Origin: an uncultured Succinivibrio sp.
GTDB taxonomy: Bacteria; Pseudomonadota; Gammaproteobacteria; Enterobacterales; Succinivibrionaceae
NCBI GenBank assembly: GCA_934218695.1
Contig: CAKQDA010000011.1
Span: forward strand, 6,922-70,921
Direction of reading: 5' to 3'
Length of the DNA: 64,000 bases
This document shows, in pieces, positions 52,346-62,492 of this stretch. How positions within the stretch are numbered: the stretch's first letter is position 1; each line of letters starts with the position of its first letter. The translations under genes and the position numbers were made by a program. A model generated the notes under the pieces. The model made no database searches. It had not been told where the DNA came from and worked only from the letters and a program-made list of their open reading frames with translations.

Positions 52346-53473
52346 ATGGCAGATACCGACGATAAAACAGAACAACCGACCAGTAAAAAACTGGACGATG
52401 CCAGAAAGAAGGGACAGGTTCCCCGCTCTAAAGAGGCAGGCACTTTCTTTGTTCTGTTAGCCGGTGTGCTGTCCATCTGGGCGTTTTCCTCATTCTTAGG
52501 CAAGGGAATGCGCCAGATCATGTTAAACAGCTTCACATTAACAAGAGAGCAGATCTTTTCAGAAGACGAAAGTCAGCGTCTTCTCATCGAAAATCTTTTA
52601 GATATAGCCATTCCCCTGATAGGCATTTCATTTGTAGTCTTTGTCTGCGCCATAGCAGGTTCAGTCTTTATCGGCGGCTACAACTTTTCAAAAGAGGCTC
52701 TTCAGCCTAAATTCAGTAAGTTAAATCCAATAAAGGGAATAGGCAGGATCTTTTCTTTAAATGCTATCGTTGAACTTATAAAAGGTATCTTCAAAGTAGC
52801 CTTCATCGGATCTTTCTGTTACTTTGCGCTTTCAGGTCGCATGGCTGAGGTGATGAGCCTGTCATACATTGATCCTATAGGATCTATCAGACAGGCTATA
52901 AAACTTTTATTCCAGTTCATGGTAATTATTGTCTGTTCTCTCTGTCCGATAGTTTTACTTGATGTGCCATACCAGAAATGGAATTACATCAAACAGCTGC
53001 GCATGAGCAAGCAGGAGATCAAGGATGAATTTAAGGATACTGAAGGTAACCCTCAGATTAAGGGAAAGATAAAGCAGCTGCAGTATCAGATGGCAGCAAG
53101 ACGCATGATGAAAAATGTCCCAGAGGCTGACGTGGTTGTAACCAACCCTACCCATTATGCGGTTGCACTGAAATATGATCCTGACGGCACAACTGCACCA
53201 TTAGTGGTTGCAAAAGGTGTAGATGAGATTGCCGAAAAAATCAAGGAAATTGCCAGAGAATCTGAAGTTCCTGTTGTTCCGCTGCCTCCGCTTGCCCGTT
53301 CTTTATACTATACAACCGATCTTGACTGTGAGATCCCGCGTGGCTTATTTAAGGCTGTAGCACAGGTTCTGGCCTGGGTAATGGGAATGAAATCATTCAA
53401 GGAAGGAAAGAGCAAACAGCGTCCGCGTGATCTGGATATGAATTTACCTATTCCTGATGAATTAAAATTCTAA
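52346..53473 (+). CDS. flhB: Flagellar type III export protein FlhB
   Basis: Inner-membrane export-gate protein that controls substrate switching from rod/hook to filament. It starts with the family block DDKTEQPTSKKLDDARKKGQ, followed by four membrane segments (about residues 30-50, 80-105, 140-160, 185-210) and a cytoplasmic domain with the autocleavage motif NPTH at 267-270. The 375-residue length is normal. It lies 3 bases after parE and is not followed by flhA, an unusual isolated position. Confidence 0.96.
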   Translation: MADTDDKTEQPTSKKLDDARKKGQVPRSKEAGTFFVLLAGVLSIWAFSSFLGKGMRQIMLNSFTLTREQIFSEDESQRLLIENLLDIAIPLIGISFVVFVCAIAGSVFIGGYNFSKEALQPKFSKLNPIKGIGRIFSLNAIVELIKGIFKVAFIGSFCYFALSGRMAEVMSLSYIDPIGSIRQAIKLLFQFMVIIVCSLCPIVLLDVPYQKWNYIKQLRMSKQEIKDEFKDTEGNPQIKGKIKQLQYQMAARRMMKNVPEADVVVTNPTHYAVALKYDPDGTTAPLVVAKGVDEIAEKIKEIARESEVPVVPLPPLARSLYYTTDLDCEIPRGLFKAVAQVLAWVMGMKSFKEGKSKQRPRDLDMNLPIPDELKF

Positions 53474-53531
53474 AAAATGAGTTTTAAGTTTAATATTGTG
53501 TAATAATCAGAATATGAACAGCATTTTTTGC

Positions 53532-53542
53532 TCTGTTATAAT
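53532..53542 (+). promoter_or_regulatory. Extended -10 promoter of glgP
   Basis: TGTTATAAT, an extended -10 with a consensus hexamer (53537-53542), 34 bases before the glgP ATG; GAGGAA provides the ribosome binding site. No good -35 is seen. Confidence 0.6.
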
Positions 53543-53575
53543 GGTTTCACTGGGAGTTAATGAGGAAATTATTTT

Positions 53576-56101
53576 ATGGTAACTAAAAATACCCCAAAGA
53601 AAACTGCTGCCAAGACTGGTAACAGCAAAGCTACTGTATCTTCAAACGACTACAAGGCAAATGTAGAGAAGTTTAAAGAGTCAGTTTTAAACCATCTGCG
53701 TACCACAATCGGTACCTCTCCAGCAAAGGCTAGCAAATTAGCTTGGTGGCAGGCTGTAGTTGCAACTTGCAACGAGGACATCTTCGGTCGTCTGACAGAT
53801 ACCCAGGAGACTCATGCTAAGAATGACACCCGCGCTGTTCACTATTTATCAGCAGAATTCTTAATGGGCAGATTAACAATCAACAATCTGACCAACCTAG
53901 AGAAGTTCGATATTGCACGTGATGCATTAAAGGAACTTGGTCTAGACATCAATGAAGTTTGTGAAGAAGAGCCAGATATGGCTTTAGGTAACGGCGGTTT
54001 AGGCCGTCTGGCTGCCTGCTTCATGGATTCACTTGCAACATGCAAATACCCATGTGTAGGTTACGGTATTCACTATGAGAACGGTCTGTTCCGTCAGGAA
54101 ATCCGCGGCGGCAAGCAGGTAGAGCGTCCTGATTCATGGCGTGAGTATGGCTGTCCATGGGAAGTATGCCGTCCAGAATCAGTACAGAACGTACCATTAG
54201 GCGGTTATGTTGATACACAGACTGCACCTGACGGCACTGTAAGCTCAGTATGGCATCCATCTAACATCATCAAAGGTGTGCCTTGGGATATTCCTGTAGT
54301 TGGCTACCGTGGATCATCAGTTGCAATCCTGCGTCTGTGGGAGTCACGTTCTACAGAGCAGTTCAACTGGGACGTATTCAATGCTGGCGGCTACGTTGAC
54401 GCACAGGCTGAAAAGTCACTTGCAGAAACTGTTTCAAAGGTTCTGTATCCTAACGATTCAACCGAAGCAGGTAAGGAATTACGTTTAACACAGCAGTACT
54501 TCTTCTGTGCATGTTCATTACGTGATATTCTGCGTCGCTACAACCGTTCACATCACCACGATTATTCTGAGTTTGCAAAGAAGATCGTTATTCAGCTGAA
54601 CGATACCCATCCTACAATTGCAATCCCTGAGTTAATGAGACTGTTAATTGATGAGGAAGGCTTATCATTCGATGCAGCTTGGGATATCACCTCAAAGACC
54701 TTCAACTACACCAATCACACTCTGCTTCCAGAAGCATTAGAGAAGTGGCCTGTATACATCTTTGAGAAACTGTTACCACGTCACTTACAGATCATCTATG
54801 AAATCAACTATCGCTTCTTAAACGGAATCGTTGAGCACATGTGGCCTGGCAACAATGAAATGAAGGCTAAGCTTTCAGTTATTGAGGAAGGTCCTGTTCG
54901 CAAGGTTCGCATGGCTAACCTGTGCGTTATCACTTCAGGCAAGGTTAACGGTGTTGCTAAGATCCACTCAAAGCTTGTTAAGGAAGACCTGTTCCCAGAG
55001 TACAACATGCTGTGGCCTACCAAGTTCTGCAACGTAACAAACGGTGTAACTCCACGCCGCTGGTTACTGGCATGCAACAAGGGTCTGGCTGAGTTATACA
55101 ACGAGGTTAGCGGCAAGGACTGGCCATTACACCTTGATCTGTGTGACAAGTTAAAGGATTACGCCGATAAGAAGGATTACCAGGAACGTTTCATGAAGAT
55201 TAAGCATGACAACAAGGTAGTTCTTGCAAAGACCATTAAGGAACTTGTTGGTGTTGATGTAGATCCTAACGCAATGTTTGACGTTCAGGTAAAGCGTCTG
55301 CACGAGTACAAGAGACAGCATCTGAATCTTTTATACATTATGTCTCTGTACAAGAGCCTGCTTGAGAACCCTGATCAGGATATCGTACCTCAGGTATTTA
55401 TCTTCGGTGCAAAGGCAGCTCCTGCATACACCCTGGCAAAGGACATCATCTATGCTATCAACGCTGTTGGCAACAAGATCAACAACGACCTGCGCATCAA
55501 GGGCAAGTTAAAGGTTGTATTCCTGCCTAACTACCGTGTAAGCCTTGCTGAGAAGATCATTCCAGCAGCTGATATCTCAGAGCAGATTTCAACTGCAGGT
55601 TATGAGGCTTCTGGTACTTCAAACATGAAGTTTGCAATGAACGGTGCCTTAACCTTAGGTACCATGGACGGTGCAAATATCGAAATCGTTGAGAAGGCTG
55701 GCATTGAGAACAACTTCATCTTCGGTTTATCAGTAGAAGAAGTTCAGGAACTGAAGGCTAGGGGCTACAATTCATGGGATTACTACAATGCAAACCATGA
55801 GTTAAAGTCAGTTATTGACTGGCTGGATACTGACTACTTCACACCAGGTGAGCCAGGTGCATTATCTTCAATCAAGAATTCTCTGCTCAACTTAGGCGAT
55901 CCATTCCTGGTACTTGCTGACTTTGCATCATACAAGGATGCACATCAGAGAGCACAGCAGATGTTCAAGGATAAGGCACGCTGGGCAAAGGCTGCTATGA
56001 TCAACTCTGCAACTATGGGTATCTTCAGTTCAGACAGATCAATGCACGACTATGCTCGTGACATCTGGAACTTAAAAGCTTTAGACGTTGAAACTAAGTA
56101 A
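53576..56101 (+). CDS. glgP: Glycogen/starch/alpha-glucan phosphorylase
   Basis: PLP-dependent enzyme that releases glucose-1-phosphate from glycogen. The 841-residue protein is of the expected size after a Lys/Thr/Ala-rich N-terminal tail of about 25 residues. Conserved blocks include YLSAEFLMGR, ALGNGGLGRLAACFMDS, QLNDTHP, VKRLHEYKRQ and the PLP-lysine segment EASGTSNMKFAMNG. Codon use is strongly biased, like groEL, suggesting very high expression. No other glg gene is adjacent. A terminator follows. Confidence 0.97.
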   Translation: MVTKNTPKKTAAKTGNSKATVSSNDYKANVEKFKESVLNHLRTTIGTSPAKASKLAWWQAVVATCNEDIFGRLTDTQETHAKNDTRAVHYLSAEFLMGRLTINNLTNLEKFDIARDALKELGLDINEVCEEEPDMALGNGGLGRLAACFMDSLATCKYPCVGYGIHYENGLFRQEIRGGKQVERPDSWREYGCPWEVCRPESVQNVPLGGYVDTQTAPDGTVSSVWHPSNIIKGVPWDIPVVGYRGSSVAILRLWESRSTEQFNWDVFNAGGYVDAQAEKSLAETVSKVLYPNDSTEAGKELRLTQQYFFCACSLRDILRRYNRSHHHDYSEFAKKIVIQLNDTHPTIAIPELMRLLIDEEGLSFDAAWDITSKTFNYTNHTLLPEALEKWPVYIFEKLLPRHLQIIYEINYRFLNGIVEHMWPGNNEMKAKLSVIEEGPVRKVRMANLCVITSGKVNGVAKIHSKLVKEDLFPEYNMLWPTKFCNVTNGVTPRRWLLACNKGLAELYNEVSGKDWPLHLDLCDKLKDYADKKDYQERFMKIKHDNKVVLAKTIKELVGVDVDPNAMFDVQVKRLHEYKRQHLNLLYIMSLYKSLLENPDQDIVPQVFIFGAKAAPAYTLAKDIIYAINAVGNKINNDLRIKGKLKVVFLPNYRVSLAEKIIPAADISEQISTAGYEASGTSNMKFAMNGALTLGTMDGANIEIVEKAGIENNFIFGLSVEEVQELKARGYNSWDYYNANHELKSVIDWLDTDYFTPGEPGALSSIKNSLLNLGDPFLVLADFASYKDAHQRAQQMFKDKARWAKAAMINSATMGIFSSDRSMHDYARDIWNLKALDVETK

Positions 56102-56124
56102 TTAAGTTTTAGAAAGAAATTCTA

Positions 56125-56162
56125 AGCCCTCAGTCTGGAGACGGATTGGGGGCTTTTGTTTT
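56125..56162 (+). terminator. Terminator of glgP
   Basis: AAGCCC..CA..TC and GA..TG..GGGCTT arms with a TTTTGTTTT tail. Confidence 0.75.
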
Positions 56163-56188
56163 ATTTGAGCTAATGCTGAGCACACAAT

Positions 56189-56217
56189 AAAAAAGACTCT
56201 ATTTGAGAGTCTTTTTT
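56189..56217. terminator. Bidirectional terminator between glgP and the rhodanese gene
   Basis: AAAAAAGACTCT and AGAGTCTTTTTT form a 12-bp stem with a 5-base loop. Confidence 0.88.
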
Positions 56218-56246
56218 ATCGTTGAATCAGAATATTTGGTGGAACT

Positions 56247-56588
56247 TTATGGATAGGTAACTGAATAGGGCCAGTTCATGATCCCACCCATATCAAGAAC
56301 ATAGTAATAACCAAGGGCAATAAGCTTTTTAGCTGCATCCTTAGTTCTGCGTCCTGTCCTGCAGTAGATGATGATAGGTTTTGACTTATCAGGAGCAATC
56401 TTCAGGGCAGTTTCTCTGCTGATATCATTTACAGAAAGGTTTACAGCAGGTGATATGAATCCGCTGTCATATTCCTCTTTCTCTCTGACATCAATTAAAA
56501 GGCACTGTCCGGAGTCAATCAGAGCTCTTGCTGTAGGATAATTTATCTGTGTAATGCCCGGATTTATGGTAATCGATTGTTCTGCCAT
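56247..56588 (-). CDS. Single-domain rhodanese-like protein
   Basis: A 113-residue sulfurtransferase-type protein. The rhodanese fold is shown by LLIDVREKEEYDSGFISPAV and the active-site loop IIYCRTGRRTKDAA, whose Cys carries the persulfide. ATG 56588 is chosen (AGGAAA 6 bases upstream; product MAEQSITINPG), not the longer frame from 56609. It lies 17 bases downstream of hldE on the same strand and is probably co-transcribed. It resembles GlpE/PspE-type proteins; the acceptor is unknown. Confidence 0.86.
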   Translation of the reverse strand: MAEQSITINPGITQINYPTARALIDSGQCLLIDVREKEEYDSGFISPAVNLSVNDISRETALKIAPDKSKPIIIYCRTGRRTKDAAKKLIALGYYYVLDMGGIMNWPYSVTYP

Positions 56589-56605
56589 TGTATTTCCTGT
56601 CAAAA

Positions 56606-58036
56606 TCAACTTTGAGCTCTGATCTTTTTAACAATCGAGGTAGTAGAGCAGCCGTCAACAAACGGAATGATGATAACCTTGCCGCCGTTTGCCAGAACTT
56701 CCCTATGACCTGCAATCTCCTCAACTTTGTAGTCACCGCCTTTAACCAGAATGTCCGGCAGTACTCTTGAGATAAGTTTCTGAGGAGTATCCTCATCAAA
56801 AGATACAACGTAGTCGACGCTTCCAAGCGCAGAGAGAACAGTCATTCTGTCCTCAAGAGTGTTAATTGGTCTTTCAGGACCTTTAAGTCTTGTTACTGAT
56901 GCATCAGAGTTTACAGCGACGATAAGTTTGTTGCCAAGGGCACGAGCCTGCTTTAAGTAGGTGACATGACCAGGGTGAATAATGTCAAAGCAGCCGTTGG
57001 TCATGACGACAGTCTGACCTTCGCTCTGTAATCTGCGAACCAGTTTGCAAAGTTCATCTTCAGAGACAATTCCATTGTCCATATCAGGGGAGCTTTTTCC
57101 AAGTGCAGTCATAAGCTCTTCAGGAGTTGCAGTTGAAGTACCAATCTTTCCTACAACAATTCCTGCAGCGCAGTTTGCGTATTCGCAGGCTGTAACAATA
57201 TCAAGACCTGCAGCAAGACAGGTTCCAAGAGTACCGATAACAGTATCGCCGGCACCTGTTACATCGTAAACCTCACGGGCATAAGTTGGCAGATGAACAG
57301 CCTTCATTCCTGGTCTTACAAGGGACATACCGTCTTCAGAACGTGTAACCAGAAGCATCTTTAATCTGCATTTTTCGATTAGAGCCAGTGCCTTCTGCTC
57401 TAAATCGTCATCATTTCTGACTTTGCCGACAACAGCTTCAAACTCAGACATATTAGGAGTCAGCAGGGTGGCTCCTGAGTATTTCTCAAAGTCGGTTCCT
57501 TTAGGATCGATAAGAGTTGCAATACCTTTACTGCCGGCAATCTCAATCATTTTTGAAACGCTTGATAAGGAACCTTTACCGTAGTCTGAGAAGATCACAA
57601 CTTTAGAATCCTTAATTGAGTCTTCAAAGGATTTTAGGATCCTGCTCTCATCAAGATCGGAAAATGAGTCTTCAAAATCCAGACGCAACAGCTGCTGATT
57701 GCGACTTAAAACTCTGAGTTTGGTAATGGTAGGGTGTTCATCGGTTAATACAAAATCAGGACTGATTCCGTGTCTGCGAACGATCTTTTCTAAAATTTCA
57801 GCGTTTTTATCCTCGCCGACAATACCTACAAGGTTACATGGAGCTCCCAAAGAAGCAATATTGATGGCCACGTTGGCAGCACCGCCTGCTCTTTCCTCCC
57901 TATCCTGAACTCTTACAACAGGGACAGGGGCTTCAGGAGAAATTCTGCTGCTCGGCCCTTTCCAGTAGCTGTCAAGCATGACATCGCCTACAACAGTAAC
58001 CTTTCCAGTGAATAAAGTCTTTAAATCTTGGCTCAT
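56606..58036 (-). CDS. hldE: Bifunctional heptose kinase/adenylyltransferase HldE
   Basis: Makes ADP-D-glycero-beta-D-manno-heptose for the LPS inner core. The N-terminal ribokinase-type domain (residues 1-315) contains [16 protein letters not shown] and the catalytic [13 protein letters not shown]. The C-terminal nucleotidyltransferase domain (about 340-476) has [16 protein letters not shown] and the VNSD segment. The 476-residue length is that of full bifunctional HldE. A Shine-Dalgarno AAAGGAAC precedes the ATG. It follows kdsD by 26 bases. Confidence 0.97.
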   Translation of the reverse strand: MSQDLKTLFTGKVTVVGDVMLDSYWKGPSSRISPEAPVPVVRVQDREERAGGAANVAINIASLGAPCNLVGIVGEDKNAEILEKIVRRHGISPDFVLTDEHPTITKLRVLSRNQQLLRLDFEDSFSDLDESRILKSFEDSIKDSKVVIFSDYGKGSLSSVSKMIEIAGSKGIATLIDPKGTDFEKYSGATLLTPNMSEFEAVVGKVRNDDDLEQKALALIEKCRLKMLLVTRSEDGMSLVRPGMKAVHLPTYAREVYDVTGAGDTVIGTLGTCLAAGLDIVTACEYANCAAGIVVGKIGTSTATPEELMTALGKSSPDMDNGIVSEDELCKLVRRLQSEGQTVVMTNGCFDIIHPGHVTYLKQARALGNKLIVAVNSDASVTRLKGPERPINTLEDRMTVLSALGSVDYVVSFDEDTPQKLISRVLPDILVKGGDYKVEEIAGHREVLANGGKVIIIPFVDGCSTTSIVKKIRAQS

Positions 58037-58062
58037 AAAAGTTCCTTTGTAAGTTACGACGG

Positions 58063-59034
58063 TCAGATAATGCCTGCACGCATCAGATCATGCAGATTAA
58101 AGGCACCGATTGGGTGGTTGCTGTCATCGGTTACAACCAGAGAGTTGATCTTAAGGTTATGCATCATGGCTAAAGCGTCAGCTGCCAGAGTTTCCTGCTT
58201 TACAATACCGCGAACATTCCTGCTCATAAGTGAGGCGATGCCATCGCTGATGGTGGCTCCCTTTTCAAGAGAGCGTCTTAAATCACCGTCTGTATAGACA
58301 CCAACAAGTTCATGACTGTCGTTAACAATGCAGATAAAGCCAAGTGTCTTTTGTGTCATTTCAAACAGGGCATCCTTTAAGGTTACCTTTTCATTGACTA
58401 CAGGAATTTCAGAACCCTTATGCATTACATCCTGGCAGTGAACCAGAAGTCTTCTGCCTAAGGCACCGCCAGGGTGGCTCATTGCAAAGTCACGCTCAGT
58501 AAAACCGCGGGCCTCAATTAGAGCTACAGCAAGGGCATCGCCGATTGCAAGTTCAGCAGTCGAACTTGAAGTTGGAGCCAGATTAAGAGGACAGGCTTCA
58601 CGTTCAACATGAGCTGAGAGGGTAACATTTGCAGCCTTGCCTAAAGAGGACTCGACATTTCCCACAATTGCTATCAGAGGGATCTGACGGCGTTTTAAAA
58701 TTGGAATTAGGACCTTTAATTCAGAACCTTCACCTGAATTGGAAATGGCAATTACAGAATCTTCCTTGCCTATCATGCCAAGATCACCGTGTGCAGCTTC
58801 ACCTGCCTGCACGAAGAAAGCCTGAGTGCCTGTACTTGCCAGGGTAGAGGCAATCTTGGTTGCCACATGTCCTGATTTGCCCACACCGGTTAATATAACC
58901 TTACCTTTGGTGTTCATCATGATTTGACAGGCTTTGGCAAAATTCTCGCCAATAGTTGGTACAAGATCCAAAAGAGCCTGAGCCTCTTCTTTTAAAACTC
59001 TGACTCCGGCATTGATACATGTCTGAGAAAACAC
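58063..59034 (-). CDS. kdsD: Arabinose-5-phosphate isomerase
   Basis: Converts ribulose-5-phosphate to arabinose-5-phosphate, precursor of Kdo in LPS. The SIS domain (about residues 35-170) has [19 protein letters not shown] and the catalytic-site block AHGDLGMI; two CBS domains follow (about 205-323). The start is GTG 59034 with GGAG upstream. It is the first gene of kdsD-hldE-rhodanese, linking Kdo and heptose precursor synthesis. Confidence 0.95.
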   Translation of the reverse strand: MFSQTCINAGVRVLKEEAQALLDLVPTIGENFAKACQIMMNTKGKVILTGVGKSGHVATKIASTLASTGTQAFFVQAGEAAHGDLGMIGKEDSVIAISNSGEGSELKVLIPILKRRQIPLIAIVGNVESSLGKAANVTLSAHVEREACPLNLAPTSSSTAELAIGDALAVALIEARGFTERDFAMSHPGGALGRRLLVHCQDVMHKGSEIPVVNEKVTLKDALFEMTQKTLGFICIVNDSHELVGVYTDGDLRRSLEKGATISDGIASLMSRNVRGIVKQETLAADALAMMHNLKINSLVVTDDSNHPIGAFNLHDLMRAGII

Positions 59035-59312
59035 TGTAATTCTCCATTAAAAATACTCATATTATTTTAAATCCCGCAACCTTTTTATACAAGGAAAAAG
59101 GACTGAATGATTGGTTTGAACAGTGCGTGGGATAATCTGTATCTATGAACTGATGGTGCGGTGGATCTTCTTTATAAAGTAAAGCTGCTTATGGCTGAAA
59201 AAAGTTGTTACATGAATGACTTATTTATTTGCAGAACATGAGCTGATTCATATCAGGAAGACTTTTTATCCTGTGTAATCTTGTCTCCATTTATAATAAT
59301 AGAGAATACACT
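59035..59312. other. Intergenic region upstream of kdsD
   Basis: About 280 bases containing the divergent promoters of kdsD and the small lipoprotein. No further feature is evident. Confidence 0.3.
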
Positions 59313-59426
59313 ATGAAAAAATATCTTCTTTTACTGTGTCTGACCGTTTCCTGGTTATTCACAGGCTGTACTTCAGTAGATTTGGCTTCAGATGCTGACT
59401 GTGCAAGGGCTAAGGAATTTAATTAA
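59313..59426 (+). CDS. Very small lipoprotein (37 aa)
   Basis: ATG 59313 opens a 37-residue frame, MKKYLLLLCLTVSWLFTGC followed by TSVDLASDADCARAKEFN. It is an almost pure lipoprotein signal peptide with lipobox LFTGC (Cys19) and an 18-residue mature tail. AGAG 7 bases upstream gives a modest ribosome binding site. Its size recalls entericidin-like or LptM-like peptides but no family match can be claimed. The 280 bases before the next gene are AT-rich and empty. Confidence 0.6.
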   Translation: MKKYLLLLCLTVSWLFTGCTSVDLASDADCARAKEFN

Positions 59427-59707
59427 TAAAATCTTTTGCTGAAAAAAAAGAATTCCTGTTTTAAATTTAGGAAAACAAAAAAGTTAAATGCAAAAGTTTT
59501 CTGACTAAATTTCTTTTTTATAATTTAAAATCAAAAAGTTAAAAAAATGATTCTGATGTTGTCCTGAATTTGAAAAAATTTGCGGTGCATAATTTTTGCA
59601 AACAGCTTAAAAGATGAAAAAAAAAGCGGAAAATATGTGAAAACAGTCGCATTTTTTTTAGAAACAAACTAAAATTAGCGCAGTAAATTTACCATCCTGA
59701 CATTTCA

Positions 59708-61123
59708 ATGACCAAGATAAAAAAGATAGTTCACGGCTATCAATCAGTCTACTTTTATATAGTACTTGTAGCATGTATGGCTACAGTATTCGGCTTTAAT
59801 CTGGGAGCTATGCTCTCGAGCAAGGTCAGACTTATTAATATCTTTATGCTCGAAATCTATGATATCGACAGCATGGTCAATACCTTTATGCTCGGTTCTC
59901 TAGTTGGCGTCTTCCTTGGAGGAAGATTGGTGTACGACACCGGACGAATCCAGTCTGTGATAGGAAGCTTCTCCTTTGGTGTGATTGGTCAGTGTACATC
60001 AATTCTTGCACCTACTTTCAGTACGCTCTTTATAACCGAATTTGTCGTTGGTGTCTCATGCGGTGTTTATCTGATTTCGTCAGTCAGTTATATCATTGAA
60101 CTGTCACCTAGGGAAACGCGCGGAAGTTGTGCTCTTTTAATTCCGTGCTTTGCTCTTTTAGGCTTTTTAATATCGGTTCTTTTAAAAGACTTTATTCCTA
60201 AAAATGCTCTTCTGGTAGTAGGTTGTCTTCTGATTCTGGCCCTTCCTGTAGTGATTGTCTCCTATTTAAGGTTACCTGAGAGTCCGCGCTGGCTTGCCCT
60301 TACCGATTCCAGTGATAAGGCTCTAACAGAGCTCATAAGACTTAGAAATTCCACATCTGAAGCAGCCAGAGAGCTCGCCGCTGTCAACGAGTGTGTTCTT
60401 GGTGATGACAGAGGCATTACCATGTTCTTTAGAAATTCAGTTTTCAGATCAATAGTATGGTTTTTCCTCTTCATCGTGATTGTTGCCAATCTTTCAGGTA
60501 TAGCAATTATTCCTTATATGTCTCTTGAGATTGTAAAATCCTTCAGATCAGATCTTGGCATTCTTACTCTTAATGAAAAGTATGAAATCAACTTCCTGAT
60601 GCTAAAGTCAGTTCTTTTTGCGACTTTCATAGGCTGTACTCTTTCCTGTTTCATGGCAGATAAGGTAGGTCACAGAATGATCCTTCTAATCTCTGCCACC
60701 GTCAATGAGGTAATACTCTTTGTTATTTATTTTCTGTACTTTACAGAAAATCCTGTGGTAGGTCCTGTACTACTGTCTGTAAGTCTGCTGTTATATACTT
60801 TAAGTTCGACCATCTTTATCTGCACTTTTATGTTCCTAATTCTGCCAGAACTTCTGCCTGTCAAGGGACGCGAGTTTTGTTTAACCATCATTTTTATTGT
60901 GCAGATCACCGCGTTAATGTTGGGTATATACTTCTTTGACGGATTTATTCGTTCTCAGGGAGTGTTAATGGCAATATGCATTTTTATGATGTCAGGAGCT
61001 CTTCTCTTTACAATTATCTATCAGGGTATGCCTGAGCCTAAAAAACAGCTGTTAGAGTCAATGGAGAACACTATCTTTAATCAGCGTTCTCTAAAGGCTA
61101 TCAACAGAGTGCAGAATAAATAG
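59708..61123 (+). CDS. MFS sugar transporter (sugar porter family)
   Basis: A 471-residue inner-membrane protein with 12 predicted membrane segments. Sugar-porter signatures are present: GGRLVYDTGR in loop 2-3, LSPRETRGS in loop 4-5, LPESPRWL before the central loop, and MADKVGHRMI in loop 8-9. A sugar or polyol is the likely substrate but which one is unknown. No metabolic gene is adjacent. Confidence 0.87.
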   Translation: MTKIKKIVHGYQSVYFYIVLVACMATVFGFNLGAMLSSKVRLINIFMLEIYDIDSMVNTFMLGSLVGVFLGGRLVYDTGRIQSVIGSFSFGVIGQCTSILAPTFSTLFITEFVVGVSCGVYLISSVSYIIELSPRETRGSCALLIPCFALLGFLISVLLKDFIPKNALLVVGCLLILALPVVIVSYLRLPESPRWLALTDSSDKALTELIRLRNSTSEAARELAAVNECVLGDDRGITMFFRNSVFRSIVWFFLFIVIVANLSGIAIIPYMSLEIVKSFRSDLGILTLNEKYEINFLMLKSVLFATFIGCTLSCFMADKVGHRMILLISATVNEVILFVIYFLYFTENPVVGPVLLSVSLLLYTLSSTIFICTFMFLILPELLPVKGREFCLTIIFIVQITALMLGIYFFDGFIRSQGVLMAICIFMMSGALLFTIIYQGMPEPKKQLLESMENTIFNQRSLKAINRVQNK

Positions 61124-61131
61124 AGCAGAAT

Positions 61132-61215
61132 AAAAAAACTCTGACTGTGAGATATGAGACGTACAGTCAGAGTCTGGGTTACTCCTGTACAGAATTAAAT
61201 TTTTATCTGTACAGG
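61132..61215. terminator. Paired hairpins between the sugar transporter gene and focA
   Basis: ACTCTGACTGT / ACAGTCAGAGT (61138-61173), followed on the minus strand by a T run, and CCTGTACAGA / CTGTACAGG (61184-61215). They mainly terminate focA. Confidence 0.8.
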
Positions 61216-61221
61216 TTTCCG

Positions 61222-62097
61222 TTATTTGGTTCTCTTCCAGATAAACCAGTTGAACAGTCCAATCATGACACCACCGCCAATGATGTTTCCAATGGTCACG
61301 GGGATCAGATTTGAGAAGATAAAGTTCATCACATCAAGATCTGCATAATGGTCCATGCTGATATTCTCCATGAACTCAGGAATGGAAAAATAGTGCAGAA
61401 CAATTCCCATAGGGATCATGAACATATTGGCAATACTGTGTTCAAAGCCTGATGCGACAAACATACCGATAGGAAAGAGCATGACCAGAAGTTTATCGGT
61501 CACTGTTTTTCCTCCCCATGACAGCCACACAGCCACGCATACCATGATATTGCAGACAATACCCAGGCACATTGCCTCAATGAAGCCTCTGGCGTATGCT
61601 GCAGCTCCACAGCCGTCAGACGGATACACATGTTCAATCTTATGTAAGGCTGTATTTAAAATGGTAAGTCCCCAGTTGCCGTTAAAGTTCATATAGGTTC
61701 TGCCCAAAAAGATCAGGAGCACAATGATCATGGCACCTACAAAGTTGCCTAAATAAACAGTAGCCCAGTTTTTTAAAAGAGTTGCTGTACTGATCTTTCC
61801 CGAGGCTCTTGCTATCAGCGTTAAAGTTGATGATGTGAACAGCTCTCCGCCTAACAGTACAACCAGGAAAAGTCCAAGCGCAAAGAAGAGTCCTCCTGCA
61901 ATTTTACCAGGACCATCTCCTAGGGCAGCTACTGCTGTGGTGTAGAAACAGAAGGCAAGCGCAATAGAGGCTCCTGCCAGTATGGCTAAAAGGAAGGACC
62001 TTGTAAATTTTTTGGAAGCTTTATCTAAAACATGATGTTCAGCAGCTTCAACCATGGCCTGAGGAGATAAAGCCAGTAATGATGGTGTATCACTCAT
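61222..62097 (-). CDS. focA: Formate/nitrite channel FocA
   Basis: Pentameric inner-membrane channel that exports and imports formate during mixed-acid fermentation. The 291-residue protein has six membrane segments and the FNT signatures GGELFTSST and GFEHSIANMFMIPMGI, the latter with the central-pore His. GGGAAA precedes the ATG. pflB, its usual partner, is not adjacent; a separate promoter is likely in the 395 bases upstream, which otherwise hold only a terminator for the cupin gene. Confidence 0.93.
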   Translation of the reverse strand: MSDTPSLLALSPQAMVEAAEHHVLDKASKKFTRSFLLAILAGASIALAFCFYTTAVAALGDGPGKIAGGLFFALGLFLVVLLGGELFTSSTLTLIARASGKISTATLLKNWATVYLGNFVGAMIIVLLIFLGRTYMNFNGNWGLTILNTALHKIEHVYPSDGCGAAAYARGFIEAMCLGIVCNIMVCVAVWLSWGGKTVTDKLLVMLFPIGMFVASGFEHSIANMFMIPMGIVLHYFSIPEFMENISMDHYADLDVMNFIFSNLIPVTIGNIIGGGVMIGLFNWFIWKRTK

Positions 62098-62402
62098 AAT
62101 GTTTTCCCGTTTTCGTTATAAATTTAAAGATGTTGTCAGCAGTCTGTGACTGCAGAAGCTGATACTGCCGTTTACAGGTGTTTTAATGCAGCCGTACCGA
62201 TCTTTGCATATGTTGTTGTCTGTATTTTTATGTCCGTTTCTGTACAGACAAAATGATTGACCATTTTACATGAAAAAACAACTTTCATTAAAAATGACTT
62301 CATTGAAAATACATCGCAGAAAAGTATGCATACAGCTCAAAGAAATTAAGTTAGAAGTAACAGAACAGTAAAGCAGTGAATAAAAAGAAAATCTGAATTG
62401 AA

Positions 62403-62436
62403 ATAAAAAAAGCAGGAACTCAAAAGCTCCTGCCTT
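62403..62436 (-). terminator. Terminator of the cupin gene
   Basis: GCAGGA / TCCTGC arms; on the minus strand TTTTTTTATTT follows. Confidence 0.75.
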
Positions 62437-62492
62437 GTATTATATATTGTTATGCAGCTAAATAAGTGCCTGCAAATCTGAAACTTTTTCTG

